DNA of 64,000 nucleotides, from contig JAFCMP010000040.1 in assembly GCA_017506865.1 (NCBI GenBank), positions 310,001 through 374,000 on the forward strand. The letters are read 5' to 3'. Below, piece by piece: positions 36,341 through 49,600 of the stretch. The notes beneath the pieces are model-generated. The model had not been told where the DNA came from. It ran no database searches and worked only from the letters and a program-made list of their open reading frames with translations. This stretch comes from Tribonema minus. Lineage: Eukaryota; Sar; Xanthophyceae; Tribonematales; Tribonemataceae. Within the stretch, counting starts at the first letter, position 1; each line of letters opens with the position of its first letter. A program made the position numbers and the translations under genes.

Positions 36341-36749
36341 TCCACAAAGTAACAAGAGCGACTTTCCCACATATTTGTGTATGTTTGTTTGAGAGGTTGT
36401 TCCTTGCTCATGCGAGGCCTTCTTTGGTGCTTGATGAGATGTGTTTGTGTTGCATTGGACTGTGCTTTTCATGATTGTGTTGCTGTAGGGCATGTTGCAC
36501 ATGCTGCAACTTCAACAACTGCCAGATACAGAATGTCCTCCTCCCATGAGCACTGCACTGTTGTCCATCAGGTGCCAAGGATGACGCGTGCACGTGCACA
36601 CAAGTACTGATGCACTAGTATAGTGTAGTGATATGAATTCATACAAACCCGTTCGGCATGAGACAAGACATGGAGTACACATTGGCATTTACATGCTGCA
36701 TGTCACTAAGGTATACGTCAACAAATCAGCATCAGCACCCAGCACACTG
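36341..36749. other. 3' intergenic between convergent CK2 beta and RPP30 genes
   Basis: Holds both 3' UTRs. No gene seen. Confidence 0.6.
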
Positions 36750-38301
36750 TTAACGGTCGTAGTATTTGATGGGCACCTCCAAGTGAGCTGCGGTGGTGTG
36801 ACCTTGACCTTTGCTTTGACCTTTGCCAATTACGCCACCTGCCTCTGCCACTACCATGATCCCTTGGTGCTGTGCGCGCCTGCTCTCCGCTCGCAAAAGC
36901 ACCTGCTGCGCATTAGTGGATACAGCTGCCAGTGCTGCTTGCTCTGACAACCCCAGCAATTGGGCTATGTTGGCGATGTCCTGTGGGCTACGAATTTGAA
37001 GTGGGCTGTTAGCATCTCCTGACAAAAGCAGCCCCCTTCCACTGGTAAACTGAACCAAGCCCCTCGTGTTGTTGATGAGATGCTTCCTAGCACCAGCAGA
37101 CCTTAGAGTGGGACCGTAGCATACCTGTCACACAATTTGCAGAGCAGTGCAGGCAACAACATGTGTGTGTGTAGGGATGTGTGTGTGTGTGTGCGAGTGT
37201 GTTCATTATGCTCCCATCTGTATGAAAACGAATCAAAAGATCGTAGAGCTCTAGGTGACAAGGGATGGTTGGCCGCAAGCGCCTTCCTCCGTATAGCGTA
37301 GTGACAGGCCGTAGACAGCAAATTGGCACACAGGCATCTTGTCACAAGTGTGATGCTTGATGACATCAGCGTATCACACTCACGCTGTGTTGAATCCCTT
37401 GCACTTGCGAAATGCCACAATCAAAGTATCACAATCATCGACCAAACATTGAACTGGTGTTGTCCAACTAGCACCGAAACGTGTCATGAAGAACATCACT
37501 AGCACGTGAAGCATCTGGGTTGCTCACCTCAAAATATATGTTTCGCCTCAGCGCTGACGCAGCATGCTTGGCAGCTATGTGATATGGCAGCCTGCTGTCC
37601 AAATCAATGACAATCATGTCAATAGCATCGCTCTCACACAGCTGCAAGAAAGCTTCACCAGTTGTGGCTTGGGCTGCGACAATATGGTACGAGAGTAGCA
37701 CCTCGCTGCACAGAGATGATCAATACACAGGGAGAGCATATGCATTGTCAGCGGCAACAAGAGCAACAACAGGTGATGTATGCCATGCATTCTGTGGACT
37801 GGCATGCACATGCTGTGGCGCATAACATTAGAGTACATTGAGGAACAGCACTACGAATTAATTACCACACGAAGAACACATGAACAAGTACACTGAGGAA
37901 CAGCATCACGAATCAACATGCACTACACTAACCACGCGCAAGTGGCAACTGATGGCGGTCCAATGTCCATTCGTCCTCAAGAGCAACATGACACAAGACA
38001 TGACCTATCAATTTTGATGATCAACTTACTTGTTGATAGAGAGGGCTTGAACATCCGCGGCGCTGTCGCAGATCACCGTGATGCGATTGAGCTGGTGCAA
38101 GATAGACGACGATGCCAATGACGCAGCAGGTGGTGGTGTAGAGAGCGCCGATGTACACTTGTGTTGCTTCTGCAGCTTGCCATGCACGACACAGTTCAGC
38201 GCTATGGTGCCATAACCCTGGCGCTCCAATTCGCGAAGCAGACGTGCACGATCCGCCGGACTTGCACTTTTGCTCAACGGCACGCTCAAGTCAAAGTACA
38301 T
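36750..38301 (-). CDS. RPP30: RNase P/MRP protein subunit p30 (RPP30/Rpp1)
   Basis: Three exons (38301-38030, 37705-37528, 37124-36750) join in phase (donors GTAAGT and GTGAGC, acceptors GTGCAG and GACAG) to give 274 residues, close to the 268 I recall for human RPP30. The start MYFDLSVPLSKS is the expected N-terminus. Then come GYGTIALNCVVHGK, the middle region SDAIDMIVIDLDSRLPYHIA with NIYFEVCYGP (counterpart of the FELVYSPAI segment), and the end RGLLLSGDANSPLQIRSPQD, IANIAQLLGL, with AVSTN and RAESRR. The family folds as a TIM-like barrel and is a protein part of RNase P (tRNA 5' processing) and RNase MRP (rRNA processing). The C-terminal extension is short and Gly/Lys-rich. Confidence 0.9.
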
Positions 38302-39137
38302 GGCGTCGCTGCCACCAAATTGCAGCCCACACTGCAAGCTGCAGCAGTTCGAGGATGGAAGTTCAAGTTTCAAGTTCAAGATGTTATTGAAGTTTCCATG
38401 TTTGCATGTGAACACGGTCCACTTCTCCAGTGTGGAGGGCTGCCGGTGGAAGCCATGATATTCACACTGTGGTGCTATTCAGACTCCAAGCCCTGGCCCC
38501 TCCAGCAGCCGCAATGTGATGTTTACACGTGTGCAGGCTACAGAAAGTTTAAAACATGAATGCATGAGTGGTGGCACACACAACAGTTTTTGTATACAAT
38601 ACATTGGCACAGTAACGCACCAATGCACGTGAGCGCATATGCAACTATTGGTGAATGTAACTTGCAATCAGCCTTGAACAGGTTAAGTAGGGCCTGGCAG
38701 CACCCCAAAATCACCAATGTCCGCCCTGCCATTTGTTGAGACTTGCATGCATGGTCATGCCCAGAATGGACATGCGCGTGAGGCAGACATGACTCTTGCA
38801 GACTGCTCAAGATCACTTCTTGCATACTGTCGGGTTGCTTGAGCATAACTAGCGTTGTCGCTCACAGATGCCAACATGAAGGTTTCAATGTATGCGGACT
38901 ACAGAGCGTAAAGTCAGCATCATGAGGTTGACGAGTGAAGTGATGTAATTACGCACATGTCGTGCAGAACCAACGTACTTCAAAGACCACCACACACCAT
39001 TGCAGTCCAAGAGCAGCACAGTACTGAGCAATTGGCGACAAGGCAGTGCAGCATAATGATGCGCTACTCGTAGTAGCATGTAGTGACATCATGAGTGGAT
39101 GTGATGTGTGCTTGCCTATGTACATGTTTTACTCATG
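38302..39137. other. intergenic region, RPP30 promoter and phosphatase 3' end
   Basis: About 0.8 kb between two - strand genes. It contains the RPP30 promoter. No coding signal that I trust. Confidence 0.5.
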
Positions 39138-42100
39138 TCATTGCTTTGCTTTCCTTCGCTTGAAGGTGATATACTCGTTACGTGCATCCACACTGATGAG
39201 CCGGCGTTCAGGCAATATGCAAGCCGTCAACCTGCCCCCGTACACACAGCCAGTGTCAATGCCAACAGCGTGTTCGTGTACTTGCAACCCACGCTCTGCA
39301 TCATGCCCAAAAAACACCGTCTGGGGTCCTTCCCACAAGCGCGCCCATGGCCAGGCCTCAAAATGCTGCATGTCACAAACCAGCAGCAACAGCATCACTT
39401 CGTTAGAGCAGCAAAAGAAACAAACCATAACAAAAGCAACATGCAGCTTAAACGCCTTCACAAGCATACCACAGCGAGGCTTTGGCTTGCCACAAGTCGG
39501 CAGTGCTCACAGCTGGAAGCTTGAAGTGCATGTGTTGCAGTCAGCCTTTGCACTGCGAGTTTGTCGAGCAAACAACTATGGCAACAGCTCAGATAATGGC
39601 GCATAATTTCGCCAGCATCACCTTCCGATGTTACAACATCACCTTCTGATGTTGGCATGTCAGAGGCAGTCTTCATGCAAAAGTGGATCTCCAGAGGCAC
39701 TGGTGATTTACCAATCCCTCCAGGTGTGCTTGCAGCTACAAGGGCACATCTAGAATATACTTTGGGTGGAACGTGTTCAAGTGAAGCAAGAGTCAAATTG
39801 CCAAACATCAAGGTAACCCGAGAGCGTTGCGCCGGACGTAGGTGTAAAACAAACCAAATCACACCTAATGCAGTATCAGTTGTTGCTATGTGATGCGACT
39901 ACACCACAAATTATCATCGTCATTACAGTATGGTCTCTCTCACCTTGCTGGTGGCTGTACCATCAGGCAGTATGCTCCTCATGTTCATCATGAGGCGTGG
40001 GTTTTGTCTGAATAACCGCACGCCACTGACAAACCCCGCATGCACAAACAAGGCATCAAGGTCCCTGCTGTGCATGTACCAGGGGCTGCTGCGTAACCAG
40101 GCTACATCTTCAGCAGTCAGGTTTTTGGCAATGTGGTAGTGCTCACTGCCAATCAGGGGATGTTCTCCACCAGTGGAGATGATCTGGTGCCAGCGCAGGA
40201 CCTGAGCAGGAAAAACACAGTGAAAGTCAAGAGTAGGGTTACATACCGGATACTTCTGTACTTGTGAAGTATATACGAAATAGACACCAGCAGCTGAGCC
40301 TTATGCACACACACGCGAGTCACTTGGCCACTGCAGTATGCGCCAAGTGCGTCACTATGATGTTAAAGCATGCGTGAACCCATTGCCGCATGGTCATGTT
40401 AAAAGCCATACCAAAACCGCACGCATGTTAAATGTTCTTAAGATTTAGGCAGGAGTGTGCTTTCTTCAACATGCCCACCAGTGCTTCTGTCGCCTACTTG
40501 CATGGCAACGGGAGCGAAAGATGTCATGATTCTAATACTTGTAAGTATGCTTTGGTGTGCAGCTGCGGGTCATGAATGAATCATCAACAACCACAATACC
40601 TACATACCCATCTTGTGGCACCTCATCTCAGCAGCTGTGCATTTGGTACCAGCAAGAGCTGTAACATGGGTGCTACTGTCAATATTCCTACTACCACTAC
40701 ACTGATGGCCATCACTCTCTTGTCAACACAATGCCCAATTGTGCATCTACACATGTACATGCCAGAGGTGCAGAAAGCAACGAAGTACGTAGTCAAAACG
40801 GGACTCGTTCTAGTCCAACTTCAACCGCACTTGTGTCACATACACAGCAGGGCATAATTCCGGAACACACTGCGTATGGCTGACTGACATGTTTGCACAT
40901 GGCAAGAAGCAGTTGACGATACTTCAACCTGCTTCAGAATCTGAATGACTTGAAAGGGCCAATGCAAAAGCAGAACTGTGTTGTGATGACTGCACCTACA
41001 TACACCTACAAGTAGACAGTACCACCTTGCCATATCCAAAGTAGGATATCGCTCACCTCAAACTCATGGTTGCCCCTGACAGCTATCCCTCCCAACTCGC
41101 GCGCCATGCGTATGGCACCTATGCTATCTGGCCCCTTGGCCACCAGATCCCCCAGGAACAGCAGCAGGTCTCCTGGTCTGTAGTCTGCCTTTCTAATAAG
41201 CTCCTGCAGCTCCTCCACACACCCATGTACATCACCAATGGCAATGACTCTTGGGTGCCTATGCTTGAAGCGCTCCATCACTGCCTCCAGCAGCGCAGGT
41301 CCTAAGGATGTGGGTATGTGTGCTGATGACTTGATGTCATTGTGTCTCATCTGTGTGACACGTTGGGTGGCATTGCTGCTGCTGCTGTGGGACACTGATG
41401 GTGGCGCCTCACTGGTAGCTTGCCCAGTACCGCCGGTGCTGTAGTCCTCCACGCCTCCACCAGCACCGTCCCTGTCCTCATCTGCTGGCGGTTTCACACA
41501 AAGTCACATGACATGTCAGTTTTACCAGTTCAAAATTGTTTGCTCAAACACGTGGATGAGTCAGGAGAAGTCCACTAACACTACCAGCTCCTATGCACAA
41601 TGCAGCGTGCAATTGGTATAGGTAACACGCACATGAAGCAGGCTCTGGCAAGCAAAAACATGTCTAATGAAATACTTCCAAGTATGTTATCATACATCTG
41701 TAGATATATACGCATAGACGCGCTTAGCATTTGCACATGGCAGCAAGCCAACGCGTACAAAGTGGGTGGAGATATGTACTAATTTAGTATGTGCATTGTG
41801 ATGCTATCAAATAGCGCAATCCCTGACAGTCATGATTGTATGCAAAAGCTCTCTGTCAGGTCAGGCATCTGTGGCAGCGCATTGCGACAATGTTACGCAC
41901 TCAAGTGACATAAACACTCACAGGCCACATGTGTCATGCGTGCTCATTCTGGTGCCGTTCATGTATCCGGCATTAACATCTTACATCCATGTAGTTTGCA
42001 ACACTACACAGGACGTACCAATCATTATGATGACTGAGCAATGGCTATGACTATGGTATGCATGTACCATGAGTATGTATCATACATGGTGCATAAGCTA

Positions 42101-44408
42101 AGCTCATGTATCAATGGCTCATGAGCATGAGGCAAGTGCATCATGTATGAGTTGCTGCAGCGATGACTCTCAACATTCCTAAGCATGCTTACATACATAT
42201 CAAATATGACATGCCGTCCAGGGTCATGCACGAGTTGTGTACAACGGTCTCAGCTCACCGGCGGTAATGGCACTGGTATCGCTGCCATTGGCATGCTCCC
42301 GCGGATGCTGCGACGCAGCAAATATGAGGAAATGCTCCAGGTCCGATGTTGTTGGTGCTGCCACCATCTCCCCTTCCTGCATTTGATTGCTGCCATGCTT
42401 GAGTGGCGCATCTGGTTCCCTCCTAGTCCCCCCCCCCTCATAGTCCTCCTCCTCCTCCCCCTCCTGGTCCATCTTCATGAGCTCTGCCAGCGGCACCTCC
42501 ACTACCTCCTCCCCCTCATAGTCATACTCCTCTTCTGCCCCCTCTCCCTCTCCCTCGCCCCCTCCCTCTCCCTCTCCATCCGGCTGGCCGTCCTGGTTCC
42601 GCTGGTGATCGCTGCGCCAGGCACCCACTACTGCTGCGGGCACATCGTCCAAGGCAAGAACACCTACTGGTACGCCTCCCGCAGTGGTTGCTGTGTCGGT
42701 GCTGCTGCTTGTGCTGCTGCTGCTGCTGCTGCTGGTGCTGTCACTTGCGGTGGTAGATTGAGCTTCGCCTTTGTGGGTGTTGCTAAGGCCGTTGGCAAGG
42801 GCGGCCAAGTCGGCAGGTGCCACATTGTACTGCTGGGCCTTGCGCAGCCACTGACAACAAGCAGCCACAGGAAGCGCGTCAGCGACCAAGTTAATCAACC
42901 AGAATCAATACAGGATGCTTGTATCATGGAGGCGAATGAATCACAGCAGATCGTGTGCCATCACTCAGAAACTAAGGCCTTGTAGAAAGATGCCAAGCAT
43001 TGTGTGTGTGGTATTGGTCCAGCTCAAGCATGTAGTTAAAAACTTCATTACAAGCACACAAACACACACAGACAGGCACACACATACACATGTACATCTG
43101 AAACAAGCTTTGCCTCACCTGCAACAGCCATGCCACCCTAACCCGCCTATTGAGCCTGCTGGCGTGCTCGTGGCTCCACATGGGACCAAATGCACCACTG
43201 TTGGTGGTGATCCACGTAAACACGTCCCTGGCCCGCCGGTTGTATATGACCTCAACGTAGCGCTGTGGAGGATCCACACGCCGCTGCGCTGAATCCGCCT
43301 TGCTGCTTGATGCTGCTGGAGCGCCATCTGAGTGTGATGGTGAAAGAGATGGGTCCATGTCGCTGCTACTGCTGCCGTCACCTGCTCCTGCTTCCGCTGT
43401 CTCCGCTGCGTGGGCAGCACCCCCGACAAGCACAGGCGGCGACTGCGGCTGGTCTGTGAGCTTGACTTTAGCACCAGCTGTGTTGCCCTTGCCCGCTCCA
43501 GCCTTGACCTGTTTGTTGCTGACAGGTGGTGTGCCTTGTTGTAGTGCGTCTAGCGGAGGCTCTGGTGAATCCACAACAACAGGTGGATGCCTCTTTTTTT
43601 TGCGTTGCTTGGAGCGCTTCGCAGCTGCAGCTTGCACAGCAGCTTCAATGGCCAGGTGCGCATCTGGCTTGTCTGCGTGTGGAGGTGATGCCTTGCCTAA
43701 CCCTGGCTCAGGTCTGTTGCTAAGCGTGGTGACCACAGGTGTGCTGAGCGCACGGATGACTCTCTCAAAGCTGCTTTTGAGATCACTGGTTGGATCAATG
43801 AACGCATCTCTGCTCACCAGATCCTCTGCTCGTGCAGGCTGCCCGGACCCAATCCCTCCTATGCTAGCAACAGCACTAGCGTGTGAGCCCGAGTCCCCTG
43901 TTGCAACATCACCCCCCTTGCCATGGCTACCCCCTTTGCCGCGACGATGGCGCACGAATGGCCTTGTCCGAATCCCTTGCTTTGATGCTTGACTACTGCC
44001 CCCATTGTCTATGGCATTTGGCTGCTGCGTTTTGCTGTTGCTGCTGATGTGGCTGCTCAATTGTGGAGACTGCTGCTCGCGATGCTGCTGCTGCGCTGGC
44101 GTCTGCGGATCCTGTTTTGCCGGCGCAGGAGAGGATGATGGAGCTTCTAAAGCGTTGTTGTTGGCAGCAACGCCGCTGTTGGAGTTTCTTCGTTGCCTGT
44201 TCCGCTTTCTGCGCCTGGCGCTGCTTTTCTTCTGATCTGGTTGGTGCGTCTGTAGGCCACCGCCATCGTTGTTGGATGCCATCGCCGTCATAGCAGGTCC
44301 AGGTCGCGGCAGCGATATACATGTCGGACATGGCGACGTCAGCAGCAGCGACGTAGAGGCAGACACTAGAACCAGCAATAGCGCAGCTTGATAGCGAGGC
44401 CATGGCAT
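39138..44408 (-). CDS. ApaH-like phosphatase (ALPH, PPP superfamily) with long N-terminal extension
   Basis: Five exons (44408-43119, 42850-42259, 41481-41057, 40201-39944, 39365-39138) join with consistent phases, giving 930 residues. The C-terminal third holds the metallophosphatase: IAIGDVHGC (about 710), [30 protein letters not shown], then [10 protein letters not shown] and [14 protein letters not shown], so every PPP metal- and phosphate-binding motif is present. The order, and GLDTGxxxGGxL, fits ApaH (diadenosine tetraphosphatase) rather than PP1/PP2A. The N-terminus ([18 protein letters not shown]) looks like a signal peptide, then about 370 Lys/Ser/Ala-rich residues, a more conserved-looking block ([36 protein letters not shown]) and an acidic Glu/Gly tract. 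ApaH-like enzymes occur in many protists; trypanosome ALPH1 is an mRNA decapping enzyme with long extensions. A secreted, plastid or cytosolic site is open. An ORF at 39458-39862 falls in an intron. Confidence 0.8.
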
Positions 44409-44602
44409 GACAGAACTCAGCCGTAGACCACCCTACACGCGTTGGCGGTTTGATATCCCCAACTCATACACTCCCTAGCGTTAATCGCTTGCCTATAGTA
44501 GCTGGCGAGCTGAGCTCAGCTCAAAGCCGTTCCTGCACTGTCAGCATCAGAAGTTGAGGGAAGTTCAAGTAGATGGAGTTCCAGGGTGAGGTGTAACCGA
44601 AA
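44409..44602. promoter_or_regulatory. short divergent promoter region (phosphatase / coiled-coil gene)
   Basis: 194 bp between the two start codons. A small upstream reading ATGGAGTTCCAGG followed by GTGAGG at 44573 could be a tiny first exon of the + gene, but I found no phase-compatible partner for it. Confidence 0.4.
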
Positions 44603-46461
44603 ATGATAACAGTAATAGGCAATCGCCGCGCTCCGCTGGTGCACCTGATGCAGGCCCTGCGCTATGGAGCTGCTGACAATGGGGCAAAAAGCCAGGCCAT
44701 CCAATGGTGTATGCAGCCTGCTGTCACTGTCACCTGCAATTTGGAGGGGTGCGCTTGCAGACACAGAATCAGCTTCTTACAACACCGCTGCACCGCCCTG
44801 GCTGATGAGGTGGCGGACTTGACGGCCGACAACCATCAGTTGTCGACGACGTGCAGCAAGCTGAGGAAGATGTGCAAAACACTGGAGAAGAAGTTGGCGG
44901 AGGTGGGTGTGAGGACGGGCGTGCTGGATCTGCTAGAGCTTGCTAGTCGTAATGTAGCTTGCCTAGCTGCGATGTTAGAGATGCGCCGCACTGCCTAGTG
45001 AACCTGTTGTTCCTAAAACTTCATTCAACAGAAAAATACGTTTTCCTGCGCTTGTACCTAAGCCTGCCACCGAGACAACTGGGCACCTGTCAGATGAACG
45101 AGGTTTGCTGACAGCGAACTGAAGATGCACTCCAGTGAATGTATGACAACAATGACGGCACTTCGATTTACTGTTATAATGTACTATGTGCATTTCACAC
45201 TCGTGCATGCAGCAAGCAAACCCCTAATCGTCTTTGCAAGTACTGACTGTTGCAGCCAATCCCTCTGTATTGGTGCTAAATCATCCGGCGATAATAACAG
45301 TTAGTATGCGCATCCCATCACGTAAACACGAAGACGCTAAACACGTGAGCGTGGTGGACCGCTTCAAGGTCATGCAAGAGGCCAATAGGACAGGATGCAG
45401 CTGTGCTTTCTCCACGACAATGCTTACTGGTGATGCATCTTGTCACGCAAGCCATGTGTTTGCTTAATTGATGCATCAGCGTCATGTTAAAAATACGGTC
45501 GTGCAGGATGGTCGCATAATGGGTAAAGGCATCTGAAATGAATGCATGCCGCTGTGCTGGTGATGGTCCTTTCATTACAAGAGAGCACCACAATGTGAAC
45601 GTGAGTAATGTCACTTGAGTAATGCAATGTCTTGACCAACAACATTCTCAACTCAAGGGCATCAGTGTGCTGACAAACCAATACTAGTCTAGGTATGTTA
45701 CAGGCAGCTGTAGCGAGAAGTCACACACCAAATATCACAGTTGCTGCCGCTGCAGAATCTCTGTCATAGTCGTCAGCTCCTGTCGCTTCATTCACTTGTC
45801 TTCAAGCGAAACATTCAAAGTGTAGCATGTTCTTATGTCTCCCTACCATACCACTATGACTCCGATGGTGCAGGCTCTTGTGGTGGGGCGGCAATTACAA
45901 CAAGACCACTACCAGCAGAAAAAGCAGCAGCATGCGGTGCATGAAGGTCTGCGCAAGCATCTGGGTCAAGCTCGACCTAGCACATCAGCTGTCAAAGTCA
46001 AGGCGGAGCAGGTTCTGTTGTCACAACCTGTTGATGCCGCCAGAGCCCACAATAGTCAGCATGCACAACTTGCAGGGCAGAATCAGGTCACTCCACATGA
46101 GGCTGGTCATGTTGGCGACTCATCCTCCTTGGTGGTACACCAATCTCTCGGGGGAGAGGCCACTAGTGCTGATTTCAAAGCATGCCGTTCACCTCCAGCA
46201 AACGCGCATGCTGGCGCACAGCTAGTAGCAAGTGATACAGCTAGACCACATTGGAGCGAAAGCATGAGACTGGCAATGGCACCAGATGACTTGCCATCAG
46301 CCGCAGCTGATGCAGACACAGCAGTATTGCTGAGGCAACTTGACGTGTACCAGCAAGCACTCGCACAACAAACAGCAGCTATGCAGGTGCTCAGGGATGA
46401 GCTAAGCTTTGAACGACGATTGAGGCAGGAAGCTGAGACTTGCAGCCCAAAACGTGCATGA
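44603..46461 (+). CDS. coiled-coil protein of unknown function
   Basis: Two exons (44603-44902 and 45874-46461) join in phase 0 at KKLAE/ALVVGRQ and give about 295 residues. The coiled coil runs across the junction (ADEVADLTADNHQL, KLRKMCKTLEKKLAEAL, then QQDHYQQKKQQH), which supports the splice. A disordered Ser/Ala/His-rich middle follows, then a second coil near the end (LLRQLDVYQQALAQQTAAM, RDELSFERRLRQEAE). I do not recognise the family. The first about 50 residues are Cys-rich and less convincing; the real start may be further in. It ends only 154 bp from the convergent MLH3 stop. Confidence 0.5.
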
Positions 46462-46615
46462 AGTTCAGCACACGTATGCTGCAAAGTGGCAACGTCACAC
46501 ACAATCAGACAATTGCATGAGATGATGCAGACAAATACGTGCATGCCGCTTCAGACATGACGACGGTCTTCTTTTTTGCTTTGTGCCTGTTGTATGCTCT
46601 GCTGCTTGCCGCGCA

Positions 46616-49600
46616 TTATGTCTGGCCTGGTGCGTAGAGCTGCATGTGTGCCAGCGGCACCATACTGGGCCTGCCATGCGCACACTGAAATGGCAGGCGG
46701 CACTGTGAGAGACCATGCACAAGCTCGCAGCACTGCTCCTGACTCAACAGGTCACCGAAGCGGATCGCACCATGGCATGCCTTGTACTTGAGGATGTGGT
46801 GTATAGTAGAGGGGATCACACCGCGCACCGGAGCGGCATTGGTGCCATATGATCCACACTGCCGCACCATCTCTAACAGATCCGTTCTTGACAGCTGCAC
46901 GCCACAAACCACAGGTACGTGGGTCACTGATACCCGCAGTAGTGACCCCAACTCGGGCAGCTGTTGCTGCTGCTGCTGCGACGACACCTGTATGCTAAAT
47001 CCCCAGGCATGCAGATGTGCCATGTTGCGCTCTATCAAGTCTGCATCGCTCGAAGTCACATCCATCAGCCAAGCACCAGCCAGTGCGCGCTGCTGTAGAG
47101 CACTGCCGTCGCTTGCGTTGAATGCACTGGTGGTACTGTCGCTGCTGGCACCGTTGCTGCAATTGTCACCATGGCTGGGGCAGAGCGCTTTCTCCAGTGC
47201 CTCCAGGCGTATGCGCTCATGAACAGCATGCTGATCGGCGCACATGAGCAGATCCCCACTGCGCAGCACAATGTACTTCCTGCAAAGGCAGCACAATCAT
47301 TGGCGGTCAGACATTGCTGTAATTGAACAGGGGGACAACGTGAACTCGGGTGTATGTCCTGTCACAATAGCAGATATCACAAAATCTGAGTGACTGCCCG
47401 AAGCTCTACTAGTAGTGGCTGCTGCGCTTGCACAGCCCCATGATCGGTGTACACATTTACAGATATACATTACTTCTACAACAACTTTCAACGGTACGCA
47501 TGTCTGTGACTACCTGCAACAAGATGCCGAAGGAGGAACTATCATGAAATACGACATGAAGTGCAACTGTCAAAATACTTCTGAGATAACGTTCCTCATT
47601 GTCCTCCTGGACAGACTTTTATATACTTGGTGATAGACATGACAAGGGCAGAGCGGTCATCATGGTAGCACTAAGCTAATATCTCCCATGTACTTTGGCG
47701 TTCATAAGCTATGGCCCATGGGGTAGCGCACCAAGCACCGGAAATAAGACTCTTAGGCTGATGTCCTGCACATGTTCGCCTTCGAAACAGTTGCACATTC
47801 ATTGCGGGGTCAACGATATGCTGGTTAGTGCCGTTTGCTGGTCAACTCTAAGATAACAACCTAATCTTGATGTAGACTGCGAGTTTAGCATTTTCGCGTT
47901 ATTTACATGCTGTACACACTCGGTCAAAATACGAAGTACACAATGTGTATGGCATATATACCCATGATGATGTCACAAAACTACAACCAGTCGGCAGGAC
48001 ACGGAGTCATACCCGACTCAAACAATGTATTCTGCGCTGACGTGAGTAGCATTGCTTCTGAGACAACAGTACAGTACGTTTGCTGAACCAGCTATACAGT
48101 GCAAGTCTACTGTAGCCCAGGTTAGAGTGATATGCCCATTTTGAGCCATAGTCTAGTGATTGTGCTATGGTGTCATGGTGCAATGCAGTTGTGACATGCG
48201 CAGTGTGTTTGTGAATCATGGCAAAATATCAGCGAGGAGCCCTTGCTGCCTGTTGGAATGCACACATTTGCTACACAAAAGTAATAGTCTAGTAGGTACT
48301 GCTGAGTACATGCGCATTGTGATATCACTCCACTTCTATTTTGAGGTATCTTTTGGCAGGGTTAAATGATTTGCTGCATCACAAACTCTATGCATTTTCA
48401 GCTTTCATTGACAACAAGGTTGACGATAACATTTGATGCTACAAGCATTGATGCTTGTTGTTCCACTCACCGATCCAGCTGGCATATGACTTGAGCACCT
48501 CGCAGGTCCACGTTGGTGAGTGCTTCATGACTGATGGCTGCCTGTGGCAGTGAGCACATGGCCACGTGGTCAGATGGACACCTGCGCTGCTCCTCCTCCA
48601 TAGAGTCCTCCTCGCCGGGCGCAGTGCCTCCGTTGTGGTGACCTGGTGCATCAGCAACAGCGTGACCCCCCTGTCGCTCTTGCTCCGTTGGCACTTGCTT
48701 ATATGTGCTGTCCTCAGGCTCTGCTACCAGCTGCCGGCTATCCTCCACTACCAGCCGCCGACTGGCCTCAGCTGAATTTGCTGCTGCTGTCTGCTGCGGT
48801 CCATCCTGTGTGCCTGTGCCGCTGCACTGTTCACTCTGTGACTCCAGGAGCGCATCGCCTGAACTGCCACTGATAGCACCAACTGCAGGCACTAGCAGAA
48901 CTGCAGCGCCGCCCTCGCCCCCCTGGCTGCCGTCCCACTCCTCCGTGCTCTCCGCTGCATGTGCACCGCCATCACTCTCCACGATTTGCATAGCGTCGCC
49001 TGTAGTGAGATCGGCAGACGCAGGCCTGCTCTCTCCACCACTCTGTATCCCCCATTCGGTGTGCAGTGCTGGCGACGGCAGTGGTGAGAGTGGTGAAAGC
49101 GGTGGCGGCAATGTCTGCCAGGCAGCGGTGTCGCTGCAAACATTCACCGCCGCCGACTGCTCTGGTGATGCTGATGAATGGATCATGGCGCCGCTGCTAG
49201 CCCCGCTGTGCAATGAGGCCATGTCAGGTGAACGGGGCCTGACCACACGTACACGCACCGTGCTCGTCAGCGTCACTGGCTGCTGCTGCTGAGGGGAAGG
49301 GCTGTGTTGCAGGTCGCGCAGGTTGAAGTTGAAGTTTTCCATACCGTCAGCCCCCCCCTCATGGAATTTGCCACCATGAAATGGCATGTACATGCCCCTG
49401 CTCCGATCCCCTGTATATGTGTTCGTGTTGTGACTGTTGAACTCCGCCTCCTCTCCAGCTGAGCTTCCTGCTGCTCTAGTATGGCTGTGTTGCGTACCGC
49501 CTGTATTGTAGTCATCGAGATGAGAGGCACTGCTGAAGTCATCCCCGCACCATGGCTGCACGCATTGGCGGTCGGCAAAATGATAGTCGTCCTTGGGCAG

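Noticed and set aside
39458-39862. 134-codon ORF inside the phosphatase gene
   Set aside because: Exons on either side join in phase without it (donor at 39943, acceptor at 39366), so it is intron.
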